From: Bacillota bacterium
GTDB taxonomy: Bacteria; Bacillota; UBA4882; UBA10575
NCBI GenBank assembly: GCA_012838955.1
Contig: DUOH01000032.1
Coordinates: forward strand, 51,522-115,521
DNA: 64,000 nt
Direction: 5' to 3'
Shown in pieces: positions 7,641 to 17,554 of this stretch. Made by a program: the position numbers and the translations under genes. Positions within the stretch are counted from its first letter, which is position 1; each line of letters opens with the position of its first letter. The notes under the pieces were generated by a model that saw only the letters and a program-made list of their open reading frames with translations, made no database searches and was not told the origin of the DNA.

Positions 7641-8711
7641 ATGAGTATTACAGTGCTTGTTGTTGATGATTCTGCCTTTATGAGACAACTAATTAAGAAG
7701 ATTTTGGAGACCGATCCTGAGATTAAGGTTGTCGGGGTGGCCAGTAATGGCGAAGACGCCCTGAAAAAAGTCGACTTTTATAATCCTCAGGTTATTACCC
7801 TCGATTTGGAAATGCCACAGATGGACGGTTTAACCTGTCTGAAACGGCTGATGATGGAGGACCCCCGTCCGGTGGTAATCATTAGTTCTTGGGCGAAGGA
7901 AGGCGCGGAGGAAACTTTAAAAGCCCTGGAATTAGGGGCGGTTGACTTTATTACTAAGCCCGGGATTACTTCACCGGAAGATTTTTGGGAACTCAAAGAC
8001 GAAATCATTCAGAAGGTTAAGAACGCCTCTTTGGCTCACCCGGAACGCGCCAATGTGATCACACAAAAGAAGTCTTCTACACAAATTATAAAGGTTAGAA
8101 AGGCTGCTTCCGCACATCTGAAGACGAATAACCCCAAGGTGGTGTGTATTGGAGCGTCCACCGGCGGGCCCCGCGCTCTGCAATACATACTTACCCACCT
8201 TCCAGCAGATTTTCCATTGCCGATCTTAATTGCCCAGCATATGCCGGAGGATTTTATAGGAATTTTTGCCGCCCGGTTGAATAATTTGGTGCCGATCGAA
8301 ATCAAAGTAGCTGAAGAAGGAGATTTGCTGGTGCCGGGGAGGGTGTTGATTGCTCCTTCCGCGTTGCAGACCAGCTTAGTTAAGAAAGGTAATGAGGTGC
8401 AGATCAAGCTCACTAAGGAATCAACGATTTACCGGCCGTCCATTGATCATCTTTTTTTCTCTGTGGGTAAAGTATTCAAAGGGGATGCCATCTCCGTTTT
8501 GTTAACCGGGATGGGGGCCGATGGGGCGAAAGGCTTAAAGGAGTTACGTTCGCTTGGCGCCCGCACCATCGCTGAAGCGGAAGAGACGTGTGTAATTTAC
8601 GGAATGCCGCGGGTTGCCGTAGAGATGGAGGCGGTGGAATACATTTATCCGCTGGATCGTATTCCCGGACTATTATGTAGTCTGGTCAATCAAGGAACAA
8701 TCTCGTCTTAG
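7641..8711 (+). CDS. cheB: Chemotaxis-type response regulator protein-glutamate methylesterase CheB
   Basis: A receiver domain (residues about 1-120: VLVVDDSAFMRQ, phospho-acceptor Asp in LDLEMPQMDGL) is joined to a CheB methylesterase domain. The catalytic Ser is in GASTGGPRAL, the His in AQHMPEDF and the Asp in TGMGADGAKGL, so the triad is complete. CheB demethylates or deamidates chemoreceptor glutamates and feeds back on adaptation. I chose ATG 7641 over 7620 because the family starts right at the receiver strand and GAAAGGA lies upstream. No cheR, cheA or receptor gene is in the window; the neighbour is an HDOD protein, so it may serve a non-motility receptor pathway. Confidence 0.92.
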   Translation: MSITVLVVDDSAFMRQLIKKILETDPEIKVVGVASNGEDALKKVDFYNPQVITLDLEMPQMDGLTCLKRLMMEDPRPVVIISSWAKEGAEETLKALELGAVDFITKPGITSPEDFWELKDEIIQKVKNASLAHPERANVITQKKSSTQIIKVRKAASAHLKTNNPKVVCIGASTGGPRALQYILTHLPADFPLPILIAQHMPEDFIGIFAARLNNLVPIEIKVAEEGDLLVPGRVLIAPSALQTSLVKKGNEVQIKLTKESTIYRPSIDHLFFSVGKVFKGDAISVLLTGMGADGAKGLKELRSLGARTIAEAEETCVIYGMPRVAVEMEAVEYIYPLDRIPGLLCSLVNQGTISS

Positions 8712-8782
8712 AAACGCAGGTATTGGTTGGCTTTCAAACTCTACTGTGCTCCATCGGATAAAAAGACAATTGGAGGACAAAA

Positions 8783-9646
8783 ATGAGTTTATGGAGACTG
8801 TTGGAGAATAAAATAAATGAGATTCCCACTTTACCTGTGGTCGCATGTAAAATTATTGAGATTCTAGATAATCCCCGCTCTTCTGCGAATGATCTGGAGA
8901 AGGTTATTAGCATTGATCAGTCTTTAACCACTAGAGTGTTGAGACTGGTTAACTCCGCTTATTATGGTTTTCCCCGCCGAATTACTACTGTGGCCCAAGG
9001 AGTAGTCATATTAGGATTTGATGTTATTAAGCATCTGACATTATCCGTTTCAATCGCGGACATTTTTCGGCTAAAAGGGAATAGTCCGATTTTTGACCGT
9101 TCATCCTTGTGGAAGCACTCCGTAGGCACTGCGGTTTGTGCGAAACTTTTAGCCCGGAAGGCTTCCCTACCCTTGTTGGAAGAGGCTTTTATCGCAGGTC
9201 TACTCCATGATGTAGGGATTGTAATCATTGATTACTATTTTCCAGAAAAATTTGTGGAAATATTGGAAATGATGGAGAGAGAGCATATTCCTCTGCTCAA
9301 TGCCGAACTAAAGGTATTAGGTTTTACTCATGCCTTGGTGGGAAAGTTGGTCGCGAAAAAATGGAATTTTCCGGACCTGCTGGTGGAGACGATTGGTTAT
9401 CATAATAAACCTTTTCAGCACGACAACTACTGCGCCAATATTGCCTTGGTTTATGCGGCCGATGCCCTCTGTCGCCAGTTCGGGGAGGGAGCGGATGGAG
9501 ATACAACCGATTGGCGTTTGGAGACGGAAGTGTGGTCTTGGTTAGGCTTGCCTTGGTCCGAAAGGCAGGAAGTCTTCCAGGAGATGAGTAAGGAGATTAA
9601 GAAGGCGGCGGAATTTGTGAACCTGGTTCCTTTAAGGACGGGATAG
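8783..9646 (+). CDS. HDOD-domain signalling protein
   Basis: A 287-residue stand-alone HDOD protein. It has the diagnostic start LPTLPVVACKIIEILDNP-like (here IPTLPVVACKII), then LTTRVLRLVNSAYYG and GVVILGFDVIKHLTLSVSI. An HD-type AFIAGLLHDVGIVIIDYY follows. HDOD proteins are HD-superfamily relatives that usually lack the full metal site and act as signalling scaffolds, often near chemotaxis or cyclic-dinucleotide systems. Here the HD pair of the motif is kept, but I cannot confirm a full metal-dependent phosphodiesterase site. It follows cheB by 71 bases on the same strand, pointing to a shared pathway. Confidence 0.85.
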   Translation: MSLWRLLENKINEIPTLPVVACKIIEILDNPRSSANDLEKVISIDQSLTTRVLRLVNSAYYGFPRRITTVAQGVVILGFDVIKHLTLSVSIADIFRLKGNSPIFDRSSLWKHSVGTAVCAKLLARKASLPLLEEAFIAGLLHDVGIVIIDYYFPEKFVEILEMMEREHIPLLNAELKVLGFTHALVGKLVAKKWNFPDLLVETIGYHNKPFQHDNYCANIALVYAADALCRQFGEGADGDTTDWRLETEVWSWLGLPWSERQEVFQEMSKEIKKAAEFVNLVPLRTG

Positions 9647-9686
9647 GGTGATATACCTAGGAAATTGATGGGGTGGTTTATTAGAG

Positions 9687-10979
9687 ATGCAATTAGTTGA
9701 CTTGGAAACAAAGACCCTGGTAGAATTGCAATCAATGGCTAGTGAGTATGGAATCGAGAATTATACTAGATATCGGAAGCGGGAACTGATCTTTGAATTA
9801 TTAAAGGTCTTGGCTACACAAGAGGGGCGGATTTTTTCCCAGGGAATTATTGAGATTCTGCCGGAGGGTTTTGGCTTTTTGCGGGTGGAGAATTACTTGC
9901 CCGGACCGGATGACATCTATGTTTCCGTCTCGCAGATTCGCCGTTTTCACTTGCGGACCGGAGATCTCGTAGCCGGACAGGTACGTCCGCCGAAAGAAGC
10001 GGAACGATATTTTTCTTTATTAAGGATTCAGGCGATCAATTATCAAGATCCTGAAGAATACCGGCATCGCACTTTTTTTGAGGAACTAACGCCAATCTAC
10101 CCTCAGGAGCGTATACCTTTGGAGACCAATGGGAAAGAATTAGCCATGCGTTTGGTTGACCTCATTGCGCCTATTGGGAAGGGACAACGAGGTTTAATTG
10201 TCGCCCCTCCCAAAGCGGGGAAGACAACTCTGCTTAAGAAGATTGCCCATAGTATCACCAACAACCTTCCTGACACACATCTAATTGTGCTCTTGATTGA
10301 TGAGCGCCCGGAAGAAGTAACGGATATGCTCCGGTCGGTCCAGGGGGAAGTAGTTAGTTCAACCTTTGATCAACCTGCAGATAATCATGTGCGCGTAGCG
10401 GAGATGGTCTTGGAGAGGGCTAAACGCTTGGTGGAACTGAAAAGAGATGTGGTTATTCTCTTGGATTCCATTACCAGACTAGCCAGGGCGTACAACCTGG
10501 TTGAGCCGCCCAGTGGTAGAACACTCTCTGGCGGAGTTGACCCCGGAGCCTTACACAAGCCAAAAAGATTCTTTGGGGCGGCCCGTAATATTGAAGAAGG
10601 CGGAAGCCTGACTATTATGGCCACTGCCCTGATTGAGACCGGTAGCCGAATGGATGACGTCATTTATGAGGAGTTTAAAGGCACCGGCAATATGGAACTT
10701 CATCTGGACCGTAAATTAGCCGACCGCCGTATCTTCCCGGCCATTGACATTATGCGATCCGGAACGCGTAAAGAAGAGCTCTTACTGAATACCAAGGAAT
10801 TAGAGATGACCTGGGTTTTACGAAAACTCTTAAGTTCCTTGGGACCGGCAGAAACCATGGAGCTGATCTTGGACAGGATGAACCATACCGCCTCCAACGA
10901 GGAGTTGCAGGAGTTAATCCTGAATTCATCTTTTGCGGAGAATGTATTGACGAAGAGACAAAGAGAGAATGGAGGTTGA
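9687..10979 (+). CDS. rho: Transcription termination factor Rho
   Basis: Rho is the hexameric RNA translocase that ends many transcripts. The 430 residues contain the N-terminal helical Rho_N region ([25 protein letters not shown]) and the cold-shock-like RNA-binding domain ([14 protein letters not shown]). The RecA-like ATPase core has Walker [16 protein letters not shown] and Walker B-type [16 protein letters not shown]. The Q-loop/R-loop region ([19 protein letters not shown]) is intact. An AGAG just before the ATG and a more distant GGGGTGG serve as ribosome site. It ends at a strong intrinsic terminator. It lies just upstream of the ctsR operon. Confidence 0.97.
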   Translation: MQLVDLETKTLVELQSMASEYGIENYTRYRKRELIFELLKVLATQEGRIFSQGIIEILPEGFGFLRVENYLPGPDDIYVSVSQIRRFHLRTGDLVAGQVRPPKEAERYFSLLRIQAINYQDPEEYRHRTFFEELTPIYPQERIPLETNGKELAMRLVDLIAPIGKGQRGLIVAPPKAGKTTLLKKIAHSITNNLPDTHLIVLLIDERPEEVTDMLRSVQGEVVSSTFDQPADNHVRVAEMVLERAKRLVELKRDVVILLDSITRLARAYNLVEPPSGRTLSGGVDPGALHKPKRFFGAARNIEEGGSLTIMATALIETGSRMDDVIYEEFKGTGNMELHLDRKLADRRIFPAIDIMRSGTRKEELLLNTKELEMTWVLRKLLSSLGPAETMELILDRMNHTASNEELQELILNSSFAENVLTKRQRENGG

Positions 10980-11006
10980 CTATCCCTGACGGGATAGTTT
11001 TTTATT
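10979..11006 (+). terminator. Intrinsic terminator after rho
   Basis: CTATCCC and GGGATAG pair around TGAC directly after the rho stop, followed by TTTTTT. The rest of the 328-base gap to ctsR holds the ctsR promoter and no visible gene. Confidence 0.88.
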
Positions 11007-11239
11007 TGAAATAGAAAGAGAAAAGCAGTTTGGCGCCGTGTGGTGACAGAAAATTTTTCTATGGTTAGGTAAATGACGGAAGAGAAAAAATAGGCGTGAA
11101 CATGCGCTTAAAGGGCAAAGCGAAGAATGAAACAGGAAGAAAAACCTTGATATTCGGTTTATCGTTTCCAAAAACCATGAAAATTTATGAAATCGTTTTT
11201 TTTTGACCTAAATTAAGCCGGAGGCAAGCAGGGACGTTC

Positions 11240-11268
11240 TTGTCATCATAGAAAAAAGGTTTTACAAT
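11240..11268 (+). promoter_or_regulatory. SigA promoter of the ctsR operon
   Basis: TTGTCA (11240-11245), a 17-base spacer, then TACAAT (11263-11268). The CtsR operator begins 9 bases downstream, so bound CtsR would block initiation. Confidence 0.8.
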
Positions 11269-11276
11269 GAAACTAA

Positions 11277-11293
11277 GGTCAGGAAAGGTCAAG
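11277..11293 (+). promoter_or_regulatory. CtsR operator (direct heptad repeat)
   Basis: GGTCAGG-AAA-GGTCAAG matches the known CtsR box, two direct heptads of GGTCAAA type with a 3-base spacer. It sits over the expected start point of the ctsR transcript, consistent with autorepression. A lone inverted half-site (TTTGACC) lies at 11202-11208. Confidence 0.82.
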
Positions 11294-11307
11294 AAGAGGT
11301 GTAAGCA

Positions 11308-11793
11308 ATGCGTTCATTATCTGACCTAATTGAACAGTATCTACGTGAGCAATTGAAAAAAGTAGAAACCCTGGAAATACAACGAAGAGAATTGGCGCGG
11401 ATGTTTCGTTGCGTCCCCTCTCAGATTAATTATGTTTTAGAGACACGGTTCACTATAAACCATGGTTTCTTAGTGCAAAGCCGAAGGGGGGGCGGGGGAT
11501 TCATCCGGATTACCCGGCTTAATTGGGAACCTGGAGAAGAATTCTCCGAAATTCTCGAAGAATTACTGGAGATCGGGGTTTCTCAAGAAGAAGCGGAATT
11601 GATTCTGAAAAGACTGATCCAAACCGCAGTTCTCGAATATGAGGAAGCCGTTTTACTGAATCAAGTATTACAGGATGTGCTGATTAATGAAGCGGAAAGA
11701 AACGGTCTGGGCGGCGAGGAACAGAATCAACTGCGAGCCAGAGTCTTGCGGGCACTGCTCCTTTTTGTCTCTGGCAGAGCTCACGCGCGCTGA
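11308..11793 (+). CDS. ctsR: Class III heat-shock repressor CtsR
   Basis: CtsR represses clp genes and is released by heat stress or by McsB/ClpCP. The 161 residues show the N-terminal winged-helix fold (SLSDLIEQYLREQL, RRELARMFRCVPSQINYVLETRF) and the DNA-contacting glycine-rich wing SRRGGGGFIRI. The C-terminal dimerisation and McsB-responsive domain follows. The ATG is preceded by GAGGTG at 6 to 8 bases. It is the first gene of ctsR-mcsA-mcsB-clpC and has its own operator just upstream, so it should regulate this operon itself. Confidence 0.96.
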   Translation: MRSLSDLIEQYLREQLKKVETLEIQRRELARMFRCVPSQINYVLETRFTINHGFLVQSRRGGGGFIRITRLNWEPGEEFSEILEELLEIGVSQEEAELILKRLIQTAVLEYEEAVLLNQVLQDVLINEAERNGLGGEEQNQLRARVLRALLLFVSGRAHAR

Positions 11794-11830
11794 CACGCGG
11801 GTGAGGGAGTATTGAAAGGAGGTAAAGTGA

Positions 11831-12352
11831 ATGTGGTGTGAACGCTGTAGTGAAAGGCCTGCAACTGTACATGTGACTAAAATCGTAAATGAACAAAAAA
11901 CCGAAATGCATTTGTGTGAGGTTTGCGCGCAGGAAACCGGCGGCGATTTGGGGTTCTTATTCGAACAGAATTTTTCCTTCCCGAATCTTCTGGCCGGCCT
12001 CTTGAACAGTGAAAGTCTTTTTCCTAGTGGAGTATTAAGTGGATCCCCGTTGCAACAAGGGGTTAAGTGTTCTTCTTGTGGATTGACCTTCTCTGATTTT
12101 CGTCAAGTCGGTCAGCTAGGGTGTAGTGAATGTTATAGAGGATTCGGTCCCAGTCTTGATCCGTTATTAAAGAGAATACATGGCAGTACAGTTCATGTTG
12201 GCAAGGTACCGAGAAGAACCGGAGGTAAGGTGCGCGTCCGCAAAGAAATTGAGGAGCTACGGAAGAAACTGCAGCAGGCGATTAGTAAAGAAGCCTATGA
12301 AGAGGCCGCCCGGATCCGGGATGAAATCAAAGCCAAAGAGAAGGAGTTATAG
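11831..12352 (+). CDS. mcsA: McsA, activator of the protein-arginine kinase McsB
   Basis: 173 residues with two zinc-binding CxxC pairs near the N-terminus (CERCSERPA and CEVCAQE) and two more in the middle (CSSCGLTF and CSECYRG). The C-terminal UVR motif is EELRKKLQQAISKEAYEEAARIRDEI. McsA binds and activates McsB and helps deliver substrates to ClpC. AGGAGGT lies 6 bases upstream of the ATG. It is 37 bases after ctsR and 27 bases before mcsB, in the standard Firmicute order. Confidence 0.95.
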   Translation: MWCERCSERPATVHVTKIVNEQKTEMHLCEVCAQETGGDLGFLFEQNFSFPNLLAGLLNSESLFPSGVLSGSPLQQGVKCSSCGLTFSDFRQVGQLGCSECYRGFGPSLDPLLKRIHGSTVHVGKVPRRTGGKVRVRKEIEELRKKLQQAISKEAYEEAARIRDEIKAKEKEL

Positions 12353-12379
12353 GGAGCTATTACGGAAGGTGGTGTTTTC

Positions 12380-13453
12380 ATGTCGCTTCAAGACAAGAAG
12401 GCTCAATTGATTCCTGCCTGGATCAGAAGTTCCGGCCCTGAGGGCGAGGTAGTCTTAAGTAGCCGGATCAGGCTGGCCAGAAATTTGAAGAATATACCCT
12501 TTCCTCATTATGCGGGGGAGAAAGCGCTGGAAAATGTCTTGGACCAAGTGGAAAAGGCTATTGCTCTATCAAGTAATAAGAAGAATATCCGCGCACTGAA
12601 TCATAGGCTAAAACTTACTCGTTTGGATTCATTAAGTCAGTTGGAGCGGTTGGTTTTAGTAGAAAAGCATCTAGTCAGCCCAAATTTGATTAACCACCCC
12701 GCTCATCGTGGTGTGGTCACCAATGACGATGAGACGCTTGCCGTCATGGTAAATGAAGAGGACCATATTCGCATCCAAATCCTCACTCCCGGTCTGGAAT
12801 TGGAAGGAGCTTGGGAGACGGCTAATGAGATTGATGACTTTTTTGAGGCTTCATTGGAGTATGCCTTCGATGAGACCAGGGGCTTTTTAACCTCTTGCCC
12901 AACTAATCTAGGTACCGGACTAAGGGCTTCGGTCATGGTGCACCTGCCCGGACTGGTGATGGTGGATCAAGCGAAAAAGGTCCTCTCCGCCCTGCCTCAG
13001 GTAGGATTGAATGTCCGGGGGATCTATGGAGAGGGCACGGAGTCCAAAGGTAATTTATTTCAAATTTCCAATCAGGTTACTCTGGGGCATAGTGAAAGTG
13101 ATTTAATCAGTAACTTGCTCTCCTTGACCAAACAAGTTATAGACCAAGAAAAGGCTGTGCGGGAAGGGCTAATAAAAGAATCTAAAGTACAGATGGAAAA
13201 TAAAGTATATCGGGCTTACGGAATACTGACTCAAGCTCGCATCATCTCCTCTGATGAGGCCATGCGGTTGCTTTCCGATGTTTTGCTGGGGATCGAGTGC
13301 GGTTTAATCACGGATGTGCCAGCAAAGAAGGTCAAGGAATTAATTCTGCTAATTCGAATCGCTATTTTGCAGCAGTTAATCGGCAGGGAAATGACAGCCG
13401 AAGAACGGGATTATTACCGCGCGGTGGTGATTAGGGACCATCTCAAAGGGTAA
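12380..13453 (+). CDS. mcsB: Protein-arginine kinase McsB
   Basis: McsB phosphorylates arginine residues, marking proteins for ClpCP degradation and inactivating CtsR. The 357 residues carry the guanido-kinase core: VVLSSRIRLARNLKNIPFP at the start, the catalytic-loop segment FLTSCPTNLGTGLRASVMVHLPGL in the middle (nucleotide-binding arginines and the reactive-type Cys), and NKVYRAYGIL in the C-terminal region. The length is typical of bacterial McsB. The gene follows mcsA closely with GGAAGGTGG before the ATG, and precedes clpC after an intercistronic hairpin. Confidence 0.96.
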   Translation: MSLQDKKAQLIPAWIRSSGPEGEVVLSSRIRLARNLKNIPFPHYAGEKALENVLDQVEKAIALSSNKKNIRALNHRLKLTRLDSLSQLERLVLVEKHLVSPNLINHPAHRGVVTNDDETLAVMVNEEDHIRIQILTPGLELEGAWETANEIDDFFEASLEYAFDETRGFLTSCPTNLGTGLRASVMVHLPGLVMVDQAKKVLSALPQVGLNVRGIYGEGTESKGNLFQISNQVTLGHSESDLISNLLSLTKQVIDQEKAVREGLIKESKVQMENKVYRAYGILTQARIISSDEAMRLLSDVLLGIECGLITDVPAKKVKELILLIRIAILQQLIGREMTAEERDYYRAVVIRDHLKG

Positions 13454-13486
13454 ATTATTTAAGTACGGGTTTATAAGTTATCCTCC

Positions 13487-13513
13487 CTACCGGGGAAGAC
13501 GTTTTCCGGGTAG
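13487..13513 (+). other. Intercistronic hairpin between mcsB and clpC
   Basis: CTACC-GGGGAA and TTTTCC-GGGTAG pair around GACG with no T tract. It is more likely an RNA-processing or stability element that sets clpC levels apart from mcsB than a terminator. Confidence 0.5.
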
Positions 13514-13540
13514 ATAGTAAGAAAAAAGAGGTGAGTTGGG

Positions 13541-15967
13541 ATGTTTGAAAGATTTACGGAAAGAGCGCGGAAAGTGGTGTTGCATGCGCAAAAGGAAGCT
13601 ATTAGGCTAAGACACAATGTCGTAGGCACAGAGCACCTTCTTTTGGGGTTGGTTCAAGAAGGTGAAGGGATTGCCGGTCGTGCTCTACAAGGCCTGGAGA
13701 TAGATTTATCGAAAGTCCGGAGTGAAGTGGAGAAGATCATCGGGATCGGCGATCAGATGATCATCGGGGAGGTGCCTTTTACCCCTCGGGCAAAGAGGGT
13801 ACTGGAGATGGCTTTTGATGAAGCTCGGCAATTGGGGCATAATTATATCGGCACCGAACATATCCTCTTGGGACTAATTCGTGAGGGTGAGGGAGTGGCC
13901 GCGCAGGTTCTGAAGAATCTTGGTGTGGATTTAGAGAACGCAAGAAAACAGGTGATGAGTTTATTGGGAGGCGCGGTCGGCGCTGGGCTCTCCGGCAAGA
14001 CGGGAGGGCCAAACAAAACGCAGACTTTAAACCAGTTTGGACGGGATCTAACGGAATTGGCCAGAATCGGGAAGTTGGATCCGGTGATCGGCCGGGCAAA
14101 GGAGATTGAACGGGTTATACAGGTTCTATCCAGAAGAACAAAGAACAACCCGGTCTTAATAGGAGAACCTGGTGTGGGAAAGACCGCCATCGCAGAAGGC
14201 TTAGCCCAGAAGATTATTAACGGAGATATCCCGGAGATTCTGAAAAATAAAAGGGTAATCACCCTTGACCTGGGGGCGATGGTCGCCGGCTCCAAATACC
14301 GTGGTGAATTTGAGGAACGTATGAAAAAAGTGATGGAAGAGATCAGGAACGCCGGTGACGTTATTCTCTTTATTGATGAGTTGCATACCTTGATCGGCGC
14401 CGGAGCGGCGGAAGGCGCCATCGACGCAGCCAATATTCTAAAACCCGTTTTAGCCCGAGGCGAGCTGCAGTGTATCGGCGCCACCACTTTAGACGAGTAT
14501 AGAAAGCATATTGAAAAAGACGCAGCTTTAGAGCGCAGGTTTCAGCCGATTGTCGTCGGCGAACCGACCAAGGAAGAATCTGTGGAAATCCTTAAGGGGC
14601 TACGGGACAGGTATGAAGCGCATCACAGAGTAAAAATCACCGATGATGCGATTGTGGCGGCAGTCACCCTTTCGGATCGCTATATATCCGACCGTTTTCT
14701 TCCTGACAAAGCCATCGATCTGATGGATGAGGCCGCATCCAAAGTACGGATGCAGACTACCATCACACCACCTAACCTGAAGAGTTTGGAAGATGAGATC
14801 CTCCAAGTGCAAAAGGAGAAGGAGGCCTCGATCGGCAATGAAGAGTTTGAACAAGCGGCCAAACTCCGTGATAAGGAACAACAGTTACGCGCCAAGCTGG
14901 AAGAGGAGAAAAACTCTTGGAAGAATCAGCAGGGCCGGGAAGAACCTATGGTGACAGAAGAAGAAATAGCACAGGTCGTCTCTAGCTGGACGGGGGTGCC
15001 GGTCACTAAATTGCAGGAAGGCGAGGCCGAACGACTGCTACGGCTGGAAGAGATTCTGCATGCAAGGGTTGTAGGCCAAGATGAGGCTGTAGACGTAGTC
15101 TCCAGGGCTGTTCGCCGGGCCAGAGCGGGTTTGAAGGATCCGAAGCGGCCGATTGGTTCGTTTATTTTTCTCGGACCGACCGGGGTTGGAAAGACTGAAT
15201 TGGCTAGAGCGTTGGCTGAGGCGCTCTTTGGGGACGAGAATGCCATGGTCAGGATTGATATGTCCGAGTATATGGAGAGACACGCTGTCTCCCGCCTGGT
15301 AGGTGCTCCTCCGGGGTATGTAGGATATGACGAAGGAGGACAATTAACAGAGAGGATAAGGAGAAAGCCTTACAGTGTAGTGCTCTTGGATGAGATTGAA
15401 AAAGCCCATCCTGAGGTCTTTAATATCCTGCTACAAGTCTTGGAGGATGGAAGATTGACTGATTCCCAAGGACGTACAGTTGATTTTAAAAATACCGTCT
15501 TAATTATGACCTCGAATGTGGGCGCGAACCTGATTGACCACTCTACAACCATTGGTTTTCAGATTGATCGGGATGAAGAGCAAGGTAATTACGAGCGTAT
15601 GAAAGATCGGGTGCTGGACGAGTTAAAACGAACCTTCCGTCCGGAGTTTCTAAACCGTCTTGATGAGGTGATTGTCTTCCGTTCCCTATCTATGGAACAA
15701 CTGGAGTCCATTGTCGATCTGATGTTGGAGAAAGTCTATGAACAACTCGGAGAGAAAGAGCTCCATCTTGAGATGGACAAAGAAGTGAAAGCCATTCTTT
15801 CCAAAGAAGGATATGATCCGGCGTTTGGCGCCAGACCACTGCGCCGCGCTATTCAAAGATTGATTGAAAATCCCCTTGCTGATGAGCTGCTGAAGGGGAA
15901 CTTTAAACCGGGAGACCGTATCAGGGCAGTAGCGAAAGAGGGGAAGATCCAATTTATTAAAGCCTGA
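13541..15967 (+). CDS. clpC: AAA+ unfoldase ClpC
   Basis: ClpC unfolds proteins for the ClpP protease and uses McsB-marked or adaptor-bound substrates. The 808 residues show two Clp N repeats ([33 protein letters not shown]). The first AAA module has Walker [11 protein letters not shown], a UVR motif in the middle domain ([17 protein letters not shown]) typical of ClpC rather than ClpB, and the second AAA module has Walker [11 protein letters not shown]. The C-terminus is complete ([18 protein letters not shown]). GAGGTGAG lies before the ATG. It is last in the CtsR-controlled operon, ending before a 15-bp terminator. Confidence 0.98.
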   Translation: MFERFTERARKVVLHAQKEAIRLRHNVVGTEHLLLGLVQEGEGIAGRALQGLEIDLSKVRSEVEKIIGIGDQMIIGEVPFTPRAKRVLEMAFDEARQLGHNYIGTEHILLGLIREGEGVAAQVLKNLGVDLENARKQVMSLLGGAVGAGLSGKTGGPNKTQTLNQFGRDLTELARIGKLDPVIGRAKEIERVIQVLSRRTKNNPVLIGEPGVGKTAIAEGLAQKIINGDIPEILKNKRVITLDLGAMVAGSKYRGEFEERMKKVMEEIRNAGDVILFIDELHTLIGAGAAEGAIDAANILKPVLARGELQCIGATTLDEYRKHIEKDAALERRFQPIVVGEPTKEESVEILKGLRDRYEAHHRVKITDDAIVAAVTLSDRYISDRFLPDKAIDLMDEAASKVRMQTTITPPNLKSLEDEILQVQKEKEASIGNEEFEQAAKLRDKEQQLRAKLEEEKNSWKNQQGREEPMVTEEEIAQVVSSWTGVPVTKLQEGEAERLLRLEEILHARVVGQDEAVDVVSRAVRRARAGLKDPKRPIGSFIFLGPTGVGKTELARALAEALFGDENAMVRIDMSEYMERHAVSRLVGAPPGYVGYDEGGQLTERIRRKPYSVVLLDEIEKAHPEVFNILLQVLEDGRLTDSQGRTVDFKNTVLIMTSNVGANLIDHSTTIGFQIDRDEEQGNYERMKDRVLDELKRTFRPEFLNRLDEVIVFRSLSMEQLESIVDLMLEKVYEQLGEKELHLEMDKEVKAILSKEGYDPAFGARPLRRAIQRLIENPLADELLKGNFKPGDRIRAVAKEGKIQFIKA

Positions 15968-16051
15968 CCGGCGAGGACCGCTCTATCGGAGAAGCGGGCC
16001 AGGCTTAGTTCGGGACTGACGTGTGAAAAACCGGGTTTTAAAAAGGGGTCA

Positions 16052-16086
16052 CGGAAAAATCCTTCCAGTATGGAAGGATTTTTCCG
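16052..16086 (+). terminator. Terminator of the ctsR-clpC operon
   Basis: A perfect 15-bp stem (16052-16066 with 16072-16086) with an AGTAT loop; the right arm carries TTTTT. The stem has A's on the left arm, so it can also stop transcription from the other side. radA therefore needs its own promoter downstream. Confidence 0.85.
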
Positions 16087-16186
16087 TTATTATCAGAATA
16101 TTTGTCATAACAACCGGTATTTCTTCTTGAACAACTTTTTCAGAAAAAACAGGAGGAATTCTGCTTTTACCGGTGAGGGAGGAAAA

Positions 16187-17551
16187 ATGGGCGTTTTCTA
16201 TGTATGCCGGGAGTGCGGTTACGAGTCCCTAAAATGGTTGGGCCGCTGTCCCTCGTGTGACGGCTGGAATACACTGAGCGAGATCACTCAAGAAACGGCG
16301 AAGAAGAAAGAGCGAAGGCGGAGTGAAAGTGTGCTGCTGACCCTCGGCGAAGACCTCCCCGAGAGCTTTAACCGGGTACAGACCGGGGAGGCTGATTTAG
16401 ACCGGATCCTCGGCGGTGGAGTAGTTCCCGGCTCACTGATTCTATTAGGTGGAGAGCCTGGGATCGGCAAGTCCACTCTACTTTTGCAGACCGCAGCCGG
16501 TCTCGCTGAAAACTATGGAAAGGTGATTTATGTAAGCGCCGAAGAATCCGCTTCTCAGGTCGGAATCAGAGCCGAACGCCTCGGTTTATTGAGCGCCTCC
16601 TTAAACGGTGAGTTGTTACTGTCTCAGGAAAATGAGGTTGAATACTTACTTGCTGAGGCCAGAGAGGTTAAACCAAAGGTCTTAATCGTCGATTCCATTC
16701 AAACCATGCGTTCAACTGTGGCTTCCGGGTTACCTGGTTCTCCTTCGCAGGTGAGAGAGGTTGTACAGGCCTTAATGGAATATACTAAAGAGAGCGAGAT
16801 CATCTGTTTTTTGGTGGGGCATATTACCAAAAGTGGTCTTTTGGCTGGGCCTAAGTTAGTAGAACATATGGTGGACGCGGTTTTATACTTTGAAGGGGAT
16901 AAAAGATACTCCTATCGTATACTGAGGGTAACCAAGAACCGGTTTGGCTCTACACAGGAGATTGCTTTATATGATCTAACCGATCGGGGATTACTTCCTG
17001 TCCTGAACCCTTCTGCGGCTTTTCTGGCTGAACGCTATACAGCGCAAAGCGGAACGATTGTTACGCCAATCTTAGAAGGGAACCTCCCTTTGTTGATTGA
17101 GATTCAAACCCTGATTGCCAAAGGTAGCTACGGTACGCCCAGGCGGCTGGTCTCCGGGCTGGATAGCCAGCGGGTGGCCATGGTGCTAGCTGTGTTGGAA
17201 CGGAGGGTGGGTTTGCCGGTCTCCACTGATGATGTCTACGTGTCGGTCATTGGGGGTATTCGTACGGAAGAGCCGGCCACCGACACCGCTGTGGCTTTGG
17301 CTTTGGCTTCGAACTATTATGAAGAGCCACTTCCCTGGAATTTAGTGGCTTTGGGGGAAATAGGGCTGACCGGAGAAATCAGGCGGGTAGGGGGCGGACA
17401 ACGTAGGTTGCTTGAGGCTAGAAGACATGGGTTTTCCCGTGTGGTTCTACCCCGTAGTATGATCGAGGAGATACAATTAGACGGGTTGGAAGTCATCGGT
17501 GTGAGCACAGTTCAAGAGCTATTGGCAGAAATCTTTAAAAGGGGGGGATAA
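16187..17551 (+). CDS. radA: DNA repair protein RadA (Sms)
   Basis: RadA is a RecA-like helicase that processes recombination branches. I place the start at the ATG at 16187 with GGGAGGAAAA just before it, because the family begins with the zinc finger CRECGYESLKWLGRCPSC seen eight residues in. An upstream in-frame extension would run through the terminator. The core has Walker A GGEPGIGKSTLLLQ, the RadA-specific KNRFG motif, and a C-terminal Lon-protease-like domain (IGGIRTEEPATDTAVALALAS). The length of 454 residues is normal. disA starts 4 bases after its stop, as in Bacillus. Confidence 0.96.
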   Translation: MGVFYVCRECGYESLKWLGRCPSCDGWNTLSEITQETAKKKERRRSESVLLTLGEDLPESFNRVQTGEADLDRILGGGVVPGSLILLGGEPGIGKSTLLLQTAAGLAENYGKVIYVSAEESASQVGIRAERLGLLSASLNGELLLSQENEVEYLLAEAREVKPKVLIVDSIQTMRSTVASGLPGSPSQVREVVQALMEYTKESEIICFLVGHITKSGLLAGPKLVEHMVDAVLYFEGDKRYSYRILRVTKNRFGSTQEIALYDLTDRGLLPVLNPSAAFLAERYTAQSGTIVTPILEGNLPLLIEIQTLIAKGSYGTPRRLVSGLDSQRVAMVLAVLERRVGLPVSTDDVYVSVIGGIRTEEPATDTAVALALASNYYEEPLPWNLVALGEIGLTGEIRRVGGGQRRLLEARRHGFSRVVLPRSMIEEIQLDGLEVIGVSTVQELLAEIFKRGG

Positions 17552-17554
17552 ACT

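Noticed and set aside
16070..16186. Upstream extension of radA
   Set aside because: It runs through the clpC terminator stem and precedes the conserved zinc-finger start, which has its own strong ribosome site.
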